Source of the DNA: JAZKHT01 sp040385245
GTDB taxonomy: Bacteria > Pseudomonadota > Alphaproteobacteria > Rhodobacterales > Rhodobacteraceae
DNA length: 64,000 nucleotides
Direction of reading: 5' to 3'
Assembly: GCA_040385245.1 (NCBI GenBank)
Contig: JAZKHT010000009.1
Span: 62,001-126,000 of the forward strand
Shown: positions 44,341-52,397 of the stretch, in pieces
How positions within the stretch are numbered: position 1 is the stretch's first letter
How the letters are laid out: every line of letters starts with the position of its first letter
Program-made: the position numbers and the translations under genes
The notes under the pieces: model-generated
What the model was told of the DNA's origin: nothing
What the model saw: only the letters and a program-made list of their open reading frames with translations
Database searches by the model: none

Positions 44341-46649
44341 GTCGTCGCCTCCCCTGAGGCGGCGGCACGACGAAGGCGAAGGCCGATCCACCCCCTGTCA
44401 CGGCCAACCTTTCCCGGCTGATACCCGCGCTGGCGCAGGGCGTCGCCTAAGGTCTTCCCCGATCCAGGCACGTGACCTCGTGCTTCTGCCCAGGACGACC
44501 AGCTGCTGAACAGGGCCTGAGCGGTTGCGCGGACACCCTTGTCCTCATCGCACGCCGCATCGATCCACTGCCCAACAAGATCTTCATCGGCAAAGTAGTC
44601 CCGTGCCGCCTTCAGCACGCTTACGGGCGGCTTCAGCCCGCTCTGCCGCCACTCCGCACAGCCATCCAGCATCCAGCCAAGAATGCCGTCGCGTTCGGCG
44701 CTTAGTTTGGCCGAGAGGGACTTATCGCGAGCCTCTGCTGCGAAGGTCACATCGAAGGGTACGACGTGCAGCCGTCGGCGCATGGCTTCTCCAACTGTGG
44801 ACAGCGCCGGGCGATGATTGCCCGCAACCAGCAGTTTGAACTGCGGGCGGTACTCGAAATGGTCGCGGTGCATGAAGTTCGCCCGGATCATCTCGCCACC
44901 GGTTACGGTTTTGATGCGCGCCTCAGACCAGGTCCGACCGACCTCGGTCTCCGGCACGACAACCAGCCGCGCAGCACGAAGGCCAGCAAGCTCCGAGAGA
45001 TGCCGCCCAGCGTGATTGGCCATGAAAGTATCAAGCGTGGCGGTCGCTGCGTAGTCGCCGAGGACTGCCACGAGGGTCTGGATGAAAACCGACTTTCCAT
45101 TCGCTCCCGCACCGTGGAAGAAAGCGAACATCTGCTCTGACGTCGACCCCGTCAGAACGTATCCCGCGAGCCGTTGCAGATACCCGGCAAGTTCGGCATC
45201 GCCGCAAGTGATCTCGTCAACGAACGCGATCCAGCGCGGGCAGCCGTTGCCTAGCGACGCAGTCGTGCTCTGGGTCAGAAACAGGTCGCGATCGTGCCCT
45301 CGTGTCTCGCCGGTTTCGAGATCGATCACGCCGCTGGGCGTGTTTAATAGCATGGGGTGAGTATCCCAAGCCGAGGTAGGCAGGGCGATCGCCGGATCGC
45401 TGGCCGCGATCCTCAACACCGCGGCGATCGTCTTGTCGCTGGCGGTGCGTCGCGCTTCGTTCGCCTTGTCAGAACCAAGGGCTGCGGCGCGGCAGACAAG
45501 TCGCACCACCTCCCGAATTGCTCCGGTTTCGTCGGCAGTCCAGGCGCGCCCAGTCCATCTGAACCACGTTCCCCAGACCGACACATAGCGCCAGTCCAGT
45601 CCGTGCTGCGTCACAAACGAGGCAGCAAGCGCATCTTCACTCAGTGGCACAAGCGAGGTGTCCGGCGAGAGTACGGTCCGTTCTGGCATCTGCCCGTGTT
45701 GACGGATGTCACGACGGAGAAGCGCGTCGAACTCAGAACTCAGGCGGCGGTCATCCCAAGGCGGGCAGATCATCGCTGCGTTGTGGTTGCAGACTGCCTC
45801 CCTCGCCTGTTCGATCGTGCAATGCCCTATGCGTACCAGGCGGATCCAATGCCCGATCACCCGGGACAGCGCTTCGAAGCGATTAAGTTCGCCAGCGCCG
45901 CCCGCATGGATGACCTTGGTGGCAAGTTCTTTCGCCGACGGCCCCGGTTTTACTACTCCGGTCGCGATGAGATGGGGTGGCGCAACCAGCCACGGGAGGG
46001 CGGAAACCGCGCGTTCCAGATCATCCAGCGTATAGGTGAGCGGCCGACGCTCAAGCAATCTGACCGGGTTACGGTTGCCGCGCTTGCCGTGGATGGTGCC
46101 AGCGACACGGATGGGCTGATGCAGGCTGTTGAAAGACGTATCGCCATCGACCTTGCGCGCGATCTCCTCTCGCAGTTTCCGGATGCGCTCAAGATCGGAG
46201 CCGCTGGCTGGGACGTCAATCTGCCAGTAAAGGTGCATCTTGGCCTGGCCTTCATCGGTCGTTCCGCCGGACGCCACCTCCATCGTGGGCAGCCCAAGGT
46301 GAGTGACCAAGTGCGCATAGGCTGAAGCGATATCGCCCTTGTCGATGTCGATCAGGAGAACGGCGGTGCTGACGATGTCATCGGCTTTGGCGGAGCCTGG
46401 AGCGGCGACGGTTCCGGGAACGACATAGAGACCACGTGACGTCGCCGCAGCGCGAGGGGCCATGCGCTTGAGGATCTCCGCAACTTTTGTGGTCAGCGGG
46501 AAGTCTGAATGGGGTTTCTGGTACGGGGTGCCGGTTTCTGACAAGGCGCGCAATGGAACGTAACCCTCAAGCGGTCCGAACACGACCTCGACGAACGCCT
46601 CGATGGCGGCCGCGTCAGGAACGACTTCGGGGGCGCACGGTGCGTTCAT
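44337..46649 (-). CDS. Phage/plasmid primase-helicase, D5/P4 type
   Basis: 770 residues. The N-terminal half is primase-like, with an acidic VLLIDIDKGD segment at about 98-106 and HLYWQIDV (archaeo-eukaryotic primase-type). The C-terminal half is an SF3 helicase with Walker A GAGANGKS (513-520), VVPETEVG, and LLVAGNHRP as motif C. These proteins initiate replication of phage satellites and plasmids. The gene heads the replication-integration set right after the HTH gene (ATGA overlap). Confidence 0.87.
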   Translation of the reverse strand: MNAPCAPEVVPDAAAIEAFVEVVFGPLEGYVPLRALSETGTPYQKPHSDFPLTTKVAEILKRMAPRAAATSRGLYVVPGTVAAPGSAKADDIVSTAVLLIDIDKGDIASAYAHLVTHLGLPTMEVASGGTTDEGQAKMHLYWQIDVPASGSDLERIRKLREEIARKVDGDTSFNSLHQPIRVAGTIHGKRGNRNPVRLLERRPLTYTLDDLERAVSALPWLVAPPHLIATGVVKPGPSAKELATKVIHAGGAGELNRFEALSRVIGHWIRLVRIGHCTIEQAREAVCNHNAAMICPPWDDRRLSSEFDALLRRDIRQHGQMPERTVLSPDTSLVPLSEDALAASFVTQHGLDWRYVSVWGTWFRWTGRAWTADETGAIREVVRLVCRAAALGSDKANEARRTASDKTIAAVLRIAASDPAIALPTSAWDTHPMLLNTPSGVIDLETGETRGHDRDLFLTQSTTASLGNGCPRWIAFVDEITCGDAELAGYLQRLAGYVLTGSTSEQMFAFFHGAGANGKSVFIQTLVAVLGDYAATATLDTFMANHAGRHLSELAGLRAARLVVVPETEVGRTWSEARIKTVTGGEMIRANFMHRDHFEYRPQFKLLVAGNHRPALSTVGEAMRRRLHVVPFDVTFAAEARDKSLSAKLSAERDGILGWMLDGCAEWRQSGLKPPVSVLKAARDYFADEDLVGQWIDAACDEDKGVRATAQALFSSWSSWAEARGHVPGSGKTLGDALRQRGYQPGKVGRDRGWIGLRLRRAAASGEATT

Positions 46650-46858
46650 TGGTCGACCTCGACGCCAATTTGCTCGCGGCGCTCGAAACGCAGCACGTCT
46701 TCAATGCGGTAGAACGTGCTCCTGCCCGCATTGAACCAAGCCGGCCCGTATCCTAGTGCACGCCAACGCTGCAGGGTGCGCACCGACTTTCCCCAGCGCG
46801 TCGCCAAGTTGCGGGTGGTCAGCAGGCAGGGTTCGTTGTCGAATGCGTCTCGCATCAT
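46646..46858 (-). CDS. Small MerR/AlpA-like helix-turn-helix protein
   Basis: 70 residues. LLTTRNLATRWGKSVRTLQRWRALGYGPAWFNAGRSTFYRIEDVLRFER in outline is an excisionase/AlpA-type winged HTH. It opens the coupled operon and is divergent from the gene at 47034. AlpA-type proteins activate satellite integrase or repress early promoters. Three repeats in the adjoining promoter region (46922-47011) are candidate operators. ATGs at 46858 and 46855 both fit. Confidence 0.75.
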   Translation of the reverse strand: MMRDAFDNEPCLLTTRNLATRWGKSVRTLQRWRALGYGPAWFNAGRSTFYRIEDVLRFERREQIGVEVDQ

Positions 46859-46921
46859 GGTATGGATATTCCGGTGCTGATGTGGCCGCTGATGGCCTAT
46901 GGTGGCACCGAATGGCGGGCT

Positions 46922-47011
46922 TGCAAAAACTGGCCAGCGTCGTGCAAGTTTAATCTGGGCAGGTTTTGCAACGTCCTGAAAGAATGGGGTTTCCTGAAAA
47001 CCTGGCCAGCG
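46922..47011. promoter_or_regulatory. Three-copy operator-like repeat in divergent promoter
   Basis: A motif of the form TGCAAAAcCTGgCCAG occurs three times: 46922-46937 on the plus strand, 46955-46970 inverted, and 46994-47009 on the plus strand with GA in place of the initial GC. Two of the copies extend into CGC or GCG. Arrangement suggests binding of a dimeric regulator, most simply the adjacent HTH protein or the product of the 47034 gene. Confidence 0.55.
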
Positions 47012-47033
47012 CATCGCGTGGAGTGGACAATTA

Positions 47034-47729
47034 ATGGCTGAGAAACCTGATCGGTCTGGAGGCGGATCACTCGGAAGCCCCACGTTGCGAGATCGGTCGC
47101 TTAATCCTTACTGGGAGAAACTTGACCCCAAAGAGGGTCTGCCGACTTGGGAGGCGCTTTACCATTTTGTGGATCGAGAAAAGGCTGTGGCGCTGTATCG
47201 CTTCGCTGCAGGAAACCCTGAGGCCAACTGCACCAATAGACCAACCAAACCTGTGACCTTCCGGATCAAAGGCGGCACCCGCAGCGTCCACGAGGTCATT
47301 GACCAGTTGGTGCAGAAGCTGAGGACCGGAGAGTTGCGAGCGCGTGGTTTCGTCAGCCATGCAGCGATCGACGCTCCGCGACAGGACATCCACAGGGATC
47401 GTTGGGGTGATCTGGAATTGGACGCGCGTGCATCGCGCGCGTCCGGGCCTGGTTTTGTTATCTCCCAGATTCTTGTCTTCGCCGCAGAACCATCTCAAGC
47501 CGAGGGTTGGTCCGCGAAGAAGCAGTATTCATCCGTTGCGCTGCGTGCGTGGTACATCGGTCGACTGGAGAGGCTTCTGGCTGCGGACGAAAAGTCCACA
47601 AGGGACGAGGACTATCTTGCCGCAAATGCAGACTTCGCCGGACGTGTTCCTAAGCGTCCACTTGGGGAATTAAGGAAGGAACTTGCGCCCGCCAGTTGGA
47701 CGCAGGGTGGGCGTCCGAAGAAGACCTAG
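47034..47729 (+). CDS. Conserved hypothetical protein of the phage-like element
   Basis: 231 residues starting MAEKPDRSGGGSLGSPT. The N-terminal half (WEALYHFVDREKAVALYRFAAG) is helical, the middle VTFRIKGGTRSVHEVIDQLVQKLRTGEL looks compact, and the C-terminus is basic (GGRPKKT). No membrane segment or catalytic motif. It is divergent from the HTH-primase operon and may be a regulator or a DNA-binding accessory; I do not recognise it. Confidence 0.6.
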   Translation: MAEKPDRSGGGSLGSPTLRDRSLNPYWEKLDPKEGLPTWEALYHFVDREKAVALYRFAAGNPEANCTNRPTKPVTFRIKGGTRSVHEVIDQLVQKLRTGELRARGFVSHAAIDAPRQDIHRDRWGDLELDARASRASGPGFVISQILVFAAEPSQAEGWSAKKQYSSVALRAWYIGRLERLLAADEKSTRDEDYLAANADFAGRVPKRPLGELRKELAPASWTQGGRPKKT

Positions 47730-48009
47730 GGTCGCAGGGGCGAGGTCTCGCGTTTTGTACCGCTGCTGCCCTTGCAAACAAGCCCATCCTCAAGGCGCAT
47801 GTACTCTTTGATTGGTAGGACGGTGCCTTCTTAGCCAACCGCCTCGGATGCGCCAGCTGTATGGCTGGCAAGTAGCCGCCACATAATTTCCCATAAAATC
47901 ACTATGCTAGCTGCTTCACCTCACGATGAGCCAGAACTCGCCTAAGCCATTGAATCTCTTCGTAATCAATGCTAAGTTCTTGTTCACCACATCGGGGAGA
48001 GGAAACGTT

Positions 48010-48186
48010 ATGAGAGAAGATCCGCTATTGCCGCTTGTTGAGCGGATTCGCGACTATCAAATGTCTCCTCACGAAGTGCAGGAGCAGCGGATTGCCTTTG
48101 CGTATGGAAACGCTCCTACGGATGACAACAGCACCAAGGAACAAGTTCGCGAGGCGCTTCAGTCTGCAACCGCGCCCGCCGCCTAG
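48010..48186 (+). CDS. 58-residue protein preceding fic, possible antitoxin
   Basis: The ATG at 48010 follows GGGAGAGGAAAC. The protein reads PLVERIRDYQMSPHEVQEQ, then RIAFAYGN, a short conserved motif I have seen in small alphaproteobacterial proteins. The Fic-inhibition motif (S/T)xxxE(G/N) is not present, so an antitoxin role rests only on its position in front of fic. Overlapping starts upstream in the same frame exist but lack a ribosome site. Confidence 0.5.
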   Translation: MREDPLLPLVERIRDYQMSPHEVQEQRIAFAYGNAPTDDNSTKEQVREALQSATAPAA

Positions 48187-48207
48187 ACTCAACACCACAG
48201 TTTGCTT

Positions 48208-48240
48208 AATGTCCCCCACAACGGTTCGGGGACATTTTTT
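48208..48240 (+). terminator. Terminator-like hairpin ending exactly at the fic start codon
   Basis: AATGTCCCC (48208-48216) and GGGGACATT (48228-48236) form a perfect 9-bp stem with an 11-base loop, followed by TTTT up to 48240. The next bases are the fic ATG. GGGGA, the only ribosome-site-like sequence for fic, is inside the 3' arm, so the structure could attenuate transcription or hide the ribosome site. Confidence 0.65.
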
Positions 48241-48849
48241 ATGCTAGCATATCTGCAGGATGGCCATCACTTGGAAAGTTGGCTCGGCCACCGCAATAGA
48301 GCTCGGCAATATGATTTTATGAATACAGCATTCATTCTCTGGCAGGATCAAGGCAGGCCGAGTGTTTCTATGCCGTTCATTTCAGAACTAAACTTCTATG
48401 CAGCGCATCACTTATCCCTTGCTCCTGGGATCTATCGAAATCAGATCAGCTACAACGTGAAAGTGGGAAAGCACATTCCGCCAGAACATGACGACGTCCC
48501 GCGCCATATGGCCGACTTCATGGCGAAGCTATCCGAGCTATACCGGACGTCGTTGCCAATCACGCTTGCTGCCTATGCCCTCTGGCGGCTCAACTGGATA
48601 CACCCATTTCCTCAGGGAAACGGCAGAACTTCACGGGCGCTTTGCTATTTCTTGCTTTGCCAGAGATATGACAAATGGTTCCCGGGAAAGCCGCTTGTTG
48701 AGCTCATCCGCGACAACCGCCAAGAGTACTGTGACCTTCTGACCGAGGCCGACGGCACTTTAACTTCCGAGGGGATGGCGGACCTTCAGAAGATCGAAGC
48801 CTTTTTAGTGAGGCTTATGCAGGTCCAAATAGCAAGTGTGCAGCCCTGA
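48241..48849 (+). CDS. Fic-domain protein with variant catalytic motif
   Basis: 202 residues. The core motif is IHPFPQGNGRTSR with H121, N127, R129 and R132, but residue 125 is Gln where most AMP-transferring Fic enzymes have Asp or Glu to hold Mg. Fic proteins transfer nucleotide monophosphates or phosphate to target proteins and often act as toxins. The frame is open upstream to 48202, but 48241 is the likely start. No N-terminal inhibitory helix motif is evident. Preceded by the small ORF at 48010. Confidence 0.82.
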   Translation: MLAYLQDGHHLESWLGHRNRARQYDFMNTAFILWQDQGRPSVSMPFISELNFYAAHHLSLAPGIYRNQISYNVKVGKHIPPEHDDVPRHMADFMAKLSELYRTSLPITLAAYALWRLNWIHPFPQGNGRTSRALCYFLLCQRYDKWFPGKPLVELIRDNRQEYCDLLTEADGTLTSEGMADLQKIEAFLVRLMQVQIASVQP

Positions 48850-49305
48850 CTTCACAACCGCCATACTTACCGCTGCGCGTAGTCCAAATCGCGCCAGTCT
48901 CCTCATCTTCCTGTCCCGCCTCATTCGCCTCAGACTCTCATGCCTCGTCAGAGCCCAAGTGCGATTTGAACGGGTGTGCGGAGTCCGCTCGCCACCGGAC
49001 CTACAGACGGCCCCTGAGACAGATGGGACAGATGAGACAGATCAAATCATTAAGTTCTTCCCGTGCGCGCGTGTGGGGGAAATAGCATTTTGACCTGTCC
49101 CATCCGTCCCACCCCGGCCGACTGACCACTGACTTCCAGACCGACTCGTTCTCTCGTTCGATGCAGCGGCCGCTGCGGCGGTGTCAGCCTGTGTCGCCCG
49201 GCGTCGCGCTCCGTCGTTATTTGTTATTTAATAACATAATTCCAAAGACTTAGATCTGTGCTATCATGCAGGAGCGAAAGAACTCGGCGACAGCATGAGG
49301 CAGCC
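48850..49305. other. Non-coding spacer with three 9-bp direct repeats
   Basis: I see no convincing gene. GAGACAGAT, GGGACAGAT and GAGACAGAT occur head-to-tail at 49016-49042. The last 80 bases before the methyltransferase are AT-rich (TTATTTGTTATTTAATAACATAATT near 49218) and could hold its promoter. Confidence 0.45.
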
Positions 49306-50613
49306 ATGGAAAAATCGCCCCCATCTATTCAAGCTCCACCCGCAGTTGCGGCCGGCAATTCTCTGAGCGTCACCTACCGCCCGCTCGGCGACTTGATCCC
49401 CTATGCTCGCAACGCTCGCACCCACAGCGAGGCGCAGGTTGCACTGATCGCTGGCTCCATCCGGGAGTACGGCTTCACCAACCCGGTGCTGGTCGACGGC
49501 GCGAACGGCATCATCGCGGGCCACGGCCGGGTGATGGCGGCCGCCAAGCTGGGCCTCGCCTCGGTGCCGGTGATCGAGTTGTCGCATCTGACGGAGGCGC
49601 AGAAGCGAGCCTACATTCTGGCCGATAACAAGCTGTCCGAGCGGGCGGGCTGGGACAGAGACCTTCTGGCCCTTGAACTGGGCGACCTGCGCGATCTGGA
49701 ACTGGACCTGACGAGCCTTGGCTTCGATGCACACGAACTGGACGCGCTGCTGCACGCCGGAGAAGCGGACCCGCGCGAAGACGAAGTGCCGCCGGTACCA
49801 GCGGTCCCCGTCTCTCGACCAGGCGATCTCTGGATCCTCGGCAACCACCGCCTGATCTGCGGCGATGCGACAGATGCGGCCACTGTCGCGCGCGTGCTGA
49901 ATGGAGTGACCCCGCATCTCATGGCAACGGATCCGCCCTATGGCGTCGCGTACGATCCTGCCTGGCGCAACGACGTTGGCGCGGCGAAAACCAAGCGGGT
50001 CGGCAAGGTGCTAAATGACCACCGAGCGGATTGGCGTGAGGCCTGGGCCCTCTTTCCGGGCGACGTGGTCTATGTCTGGCACGGAGCACTGCACGCGAGC
50101 ACGGTTGCCGAGAGTCTGACCGCTGCCGGCTTTGCCATCCGCAGCCAGATCATCTGGGCCAAGGAGCGCCTCGTACTCTCGCGTGGCGACTACCACTGGC
50201 AGCACGAGCCCTGTTGGTATGCCGTCCGAACCTCCGGCAAAGGCCATTGGACCGGGGACCGCAAGCAGACGACGATCTGGAACATTCCGAGCCGCGATCA
50301 GGACGTGGCCACGGTGCATGGCACGCAGAAGCCCGTCGAATGCATGCGACGGCCGATGCTGAACAACTCCTCGCCCGGCCAGGCAGTCTATGAACCCTTC
50401 TCCGGCTCTGGGACCTCGATCATCGCCGCCGAGACCTGCGGTCGGCATTGCCTCGCGGTGGAGTTGGACGCAGCCTATGTCGATGTGGCCGTACAGCGCT
50501 GGCAGGTCTTCACGGGCAAAGCGGCAATGCTGGATGGCGACGGTCGCAGCTTCAGAGAGGTGGCCCAGGAACGCACGTCGGCCGACATTGCAGTTGAACG
50601 GGAGGCCGGCTGA
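49306..50613 (+). CDS. ParB-like domain plus DNA N4/N6 methyltransferase (phage-type)
   Basis: 435 residues. An N-terminal ParB/Srx domain has YRPLGDLIPYARNARTHSE and DGANGIIAGHGR; the methyltransferase has catalytic DPPY at 209-212 and the SAM motif EPFSGSGTS near 360. This fusion is common just ahead of terminase genes in alphaproteobacterial prophages, where it methylates phage DNA. The frame stays open back to 49258 (GTG). Its stop overlaps the next start (TGATG). Confidence 0.87.
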   Translation: MEKSPPSIQAPPAVAAGNSLSVTYRPLGDLIPYARNARTHSEAQVALIAGSIREYGFTNPVLVDGANGIIAGHGRVMAAAKLGLASVPVIELSHLTEAQKRAYILADNKLSERAGWDRDLLALELGDLRDLELDLTSLGFDAHELDALLHAGEADPREDEVPPVPAVPVSRPGDLWILGNHRLICGDATDAATVARVLNGVTPHLMATDPPYGVAYDPAWRNDVGAAKTKRVGKVLNDHRADWREAWALFPGDVVYVWHGALHASTVAESLTAAGFAIRSQIIWAKERLVLSRGDYHWQHEPCWYAVRTSGKGHWTGDRKQTTIWNIPSRDQDVATVHGTQKPVECMRRPMLNNSSPGQAVYEPFSGSGTSIIAAETCGRHCLAVELDAAYVDVAVQRWQVFTGKAAMLDGDGRSFREVAQERTSADIAVEREAG

Positions 50614-50957
50614 TGGGACGCAAGCCAGTGACGCTCACGCCGACGCAGCGCGAGGAAATCGAAACGCTCGGGGCCCTCCTCAGCCAGGACCAGATCGCCG
50701 ATTATCTCGGCATCGCCCGCAATACGTTCCGCGCCATCTGTGAGCGCGACGAGGATGTTCTCGCGCGCTATAAAAGGGGCAAGGCAAAGGCGATCGCGCA
50801 TGTCGCCAAGGGGCTGCTGCAGAAGGCGCGCAGCGGCGATACCGTCTCTTCGATCTTCTATCTGAAAACGCAGGCGGGTTGGCGCGAGACCGACCGGCTC
50901 GAGCATGCCGGTGGGTTGACGATCAATGTCATTGAACAGTTCGACAATCCCGCATGA
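50613..50957 (+). CDS. Terminase small-subunit-like HTH protein
   Basis: 114 residues. LTPTQREEIETLGALLSQDQIADYLGIARNTFRAICER is a clear helix-turn-helix, and KGKAKAIAHVAKGLLQKARSGDTVSSIFYLKTQAGWRETDRLE in outline is the usual second part of small terminase-like proteins, which recognise the pac or cos site. It overlaps both the methyltransferase (1 base) and the large terminase gene (32 bases). Confidence 0.75.
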   Translation: MGRKPVTLTPTQREEIETLGALLSQDQIADYLGIARNTFRAICERDEDVLARYKRGKAKAIAHVAKGLLQKARSGDTVSSIFYLKTQAGWRETDRLEHAGGLTINVIEQFDNPA

Positions 50958-52275
50958 CTGGGCGCCACGCCTGCACCAGCGCAATCTCTATCAGTGCTTC
51001 GGGCATGGGAAGCTGTTCCAGCGTGGCTGCGCGGTCTGGCATCGCCGAGCCGGCAAGGACAGCTGTGCGCTGAACCTGACCGCACGGGACATGTTCAAGC
51101 GCGTGGGTTCCTACTGGCATCTCTTTCCCGAGCAAACCCAGGCGCGTCGCGCGATCTGGAACGGGATCGACATCCAAGGGCGGCGGATCATCGACCAGTT
51201 TCTGCCGCCCGCCGTTCGGGCCAGGACCAACGCGCAGGAGATGCTCATCGAGACCCGCAATGGCTCGATCTGGCAAATGGCCGGTTCGGACAACTTCGAC
51301 AGCCTAGTCGGGTCAAACCCGCTTGGTGTGGTGTTCTCTGAGTGGTCGCTGGCTCAACCTGATGCTTGGGATTACATTCGTCCAATCCTGGTGGAGAATA
51401 ATGGCTGGGCACTCTTCATCTTTACCCCGCGCGGCCGCAATCACGGCTACCGCACCTACATGAACGCGCTCAATTCTGACACTTGGTTCTGCGAGCGGCT
51501 GACCGTCGATGACACAGGGCTGATCCCATCGGACCGGATCGCCATGGAGCGCGAGTCCGGGATGAGCGATGCCAAGATACGGCAGGAGTTCTATTGCAGC
51601 TTCGAGGCGGAGGACGACAACCAACTGATCCCTCACGACCTTGTGGCGGCCGCAGCTGCAAGGAATGTCAGCGCACAAGACTGGGGGGAGAAAATCATCG
51701 GAGTGGATGTCGCGCGCTTTGGCGACGACAAGTCGGTGATCTACTTCCGACAGGGCAGAAACGGCCGTCCGATCCCGTTTGAACGCTACAGCGGCTGGGG
51801 CACGATGCAGCTTGCGGCGCGTGTGGCAGACTGGATCACGCGTTGGAATGCGGATGCGGTCTTTGTCGATGAGGGCGGTGTCGGGGGTGGTGTGGTTGAC
51901 CGTCTGCATCAACTCGGCTTCCGAATGGTTCAGGGCGTCAACTTTGGCGGCCGGTCGGATTGGGGCAGAACCGGAGAGAAGGCCTCGAACAAGCGCAGCG
52001 AGATGTGGCTTTCGGCAAGGGAATGGCTGAAGGGAGGGTCGCTGCCCGACGATCCACTGTTTGCCGCAGAACTCACGGCGCCGAGTTACACCTATGACGC
52101 AAACAGCCAGATTGTCCTGGAGCGCAAGGACGCCATGAAGAAGCGCGGCATCCCGAGCCCGGACATTGCTGATGCGTTCGTACTTACCTTTGCCTACCCC
52201 GTTCGGCCGAGCGAGGATGAGGATCACGACGACACGTTCTCTTCGATCGGACGCAATGTTGTCTGCGGCTATTGA
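50926..52275 (+). CDS. Phage terminase large subunit
   Basis: 449 residues. The ATPase Walker A is HRRAGKD (K44), Walker B is GVVFSEWS near 133, and the nuclease acidic residues appear in IIGVDVARFGDDKSV, VFVDEGGVGGG and PDIADAFVLTFA. It packages DNA into procapsids. No portal, protease or capsid gene follows; the next gene is a resolvase. Confidence 0.85.
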   Translation: MSLNSSTIPHDWAPRLHQRNLYQCFGHGKLFQRGCAVWHRRAGKDSCALNLTARDMFKRVGSYWHLFPEQTQARRAIWNGIDIQGRRIIDQFLPPAVRARTNAQEMLIETRNGSIWQMAGSDNFDSLVGSNPLGVVFSEWSLAQPDAWDYIRPILVENNGWALFIFTPRGRNHGYRTYMNALNSDTWFCERLTVDDTGLIPSDRIAMERESGMSDAKIRQEFYCSFEAEDDNQLIPHDLVAAAAARNVSAQDWGEKIIGVDVARFGDDKSVIYFRQGRNGRPIPFERYSGWGTMQLAARVADWITRWNADAVFVDEGGVGGGVVDRLHQLGFRMVQGVNFGGRSDWGRTGEKASNKRSEMWLSAREWLKGGSLPDDPLFAAELTAPSYTYDANSQIVLERKDAMKKRGIPSPDIADAFVLTFAYPVRPSEDEDHDDTFSSIGRNVVCGY

Positions 52276-52348
52276 AGCCAGCCGGAGATATGAGAAAGAC
52301 ATCCTAACCATATGCTATCAAACGACTTTCTATCCATGCGTATGGAGC

Positions 52349-52386
52349 GTACACAACTGCGCAACGAACGTTAGGCAGGTGTGTAC
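52349..52386. repeat. 12-bp inverted repeat, possible recombinase crossover/regulatory site
   Basis: GTACACAACTGC (52349-52360) and GCAGGTGTGTAC (52375-52386) are inverted copies with one mismatch, separated by 14 bases that contain AACGTT. It lies 11 bases upstream of the serine recombinase ATG. Confidence 0.6.
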
Positions 52387-52397
52387 AGGGGGCGGAT

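Noticed and set aside
48010..48186. Canonical Fic antitoxin motif in the small ORF before fic
   Set aside because: The (S/T)xxxE(G/N) pattern is not present, so a VbhA-type inhibitor was not called; only position suggests an antitoxin.
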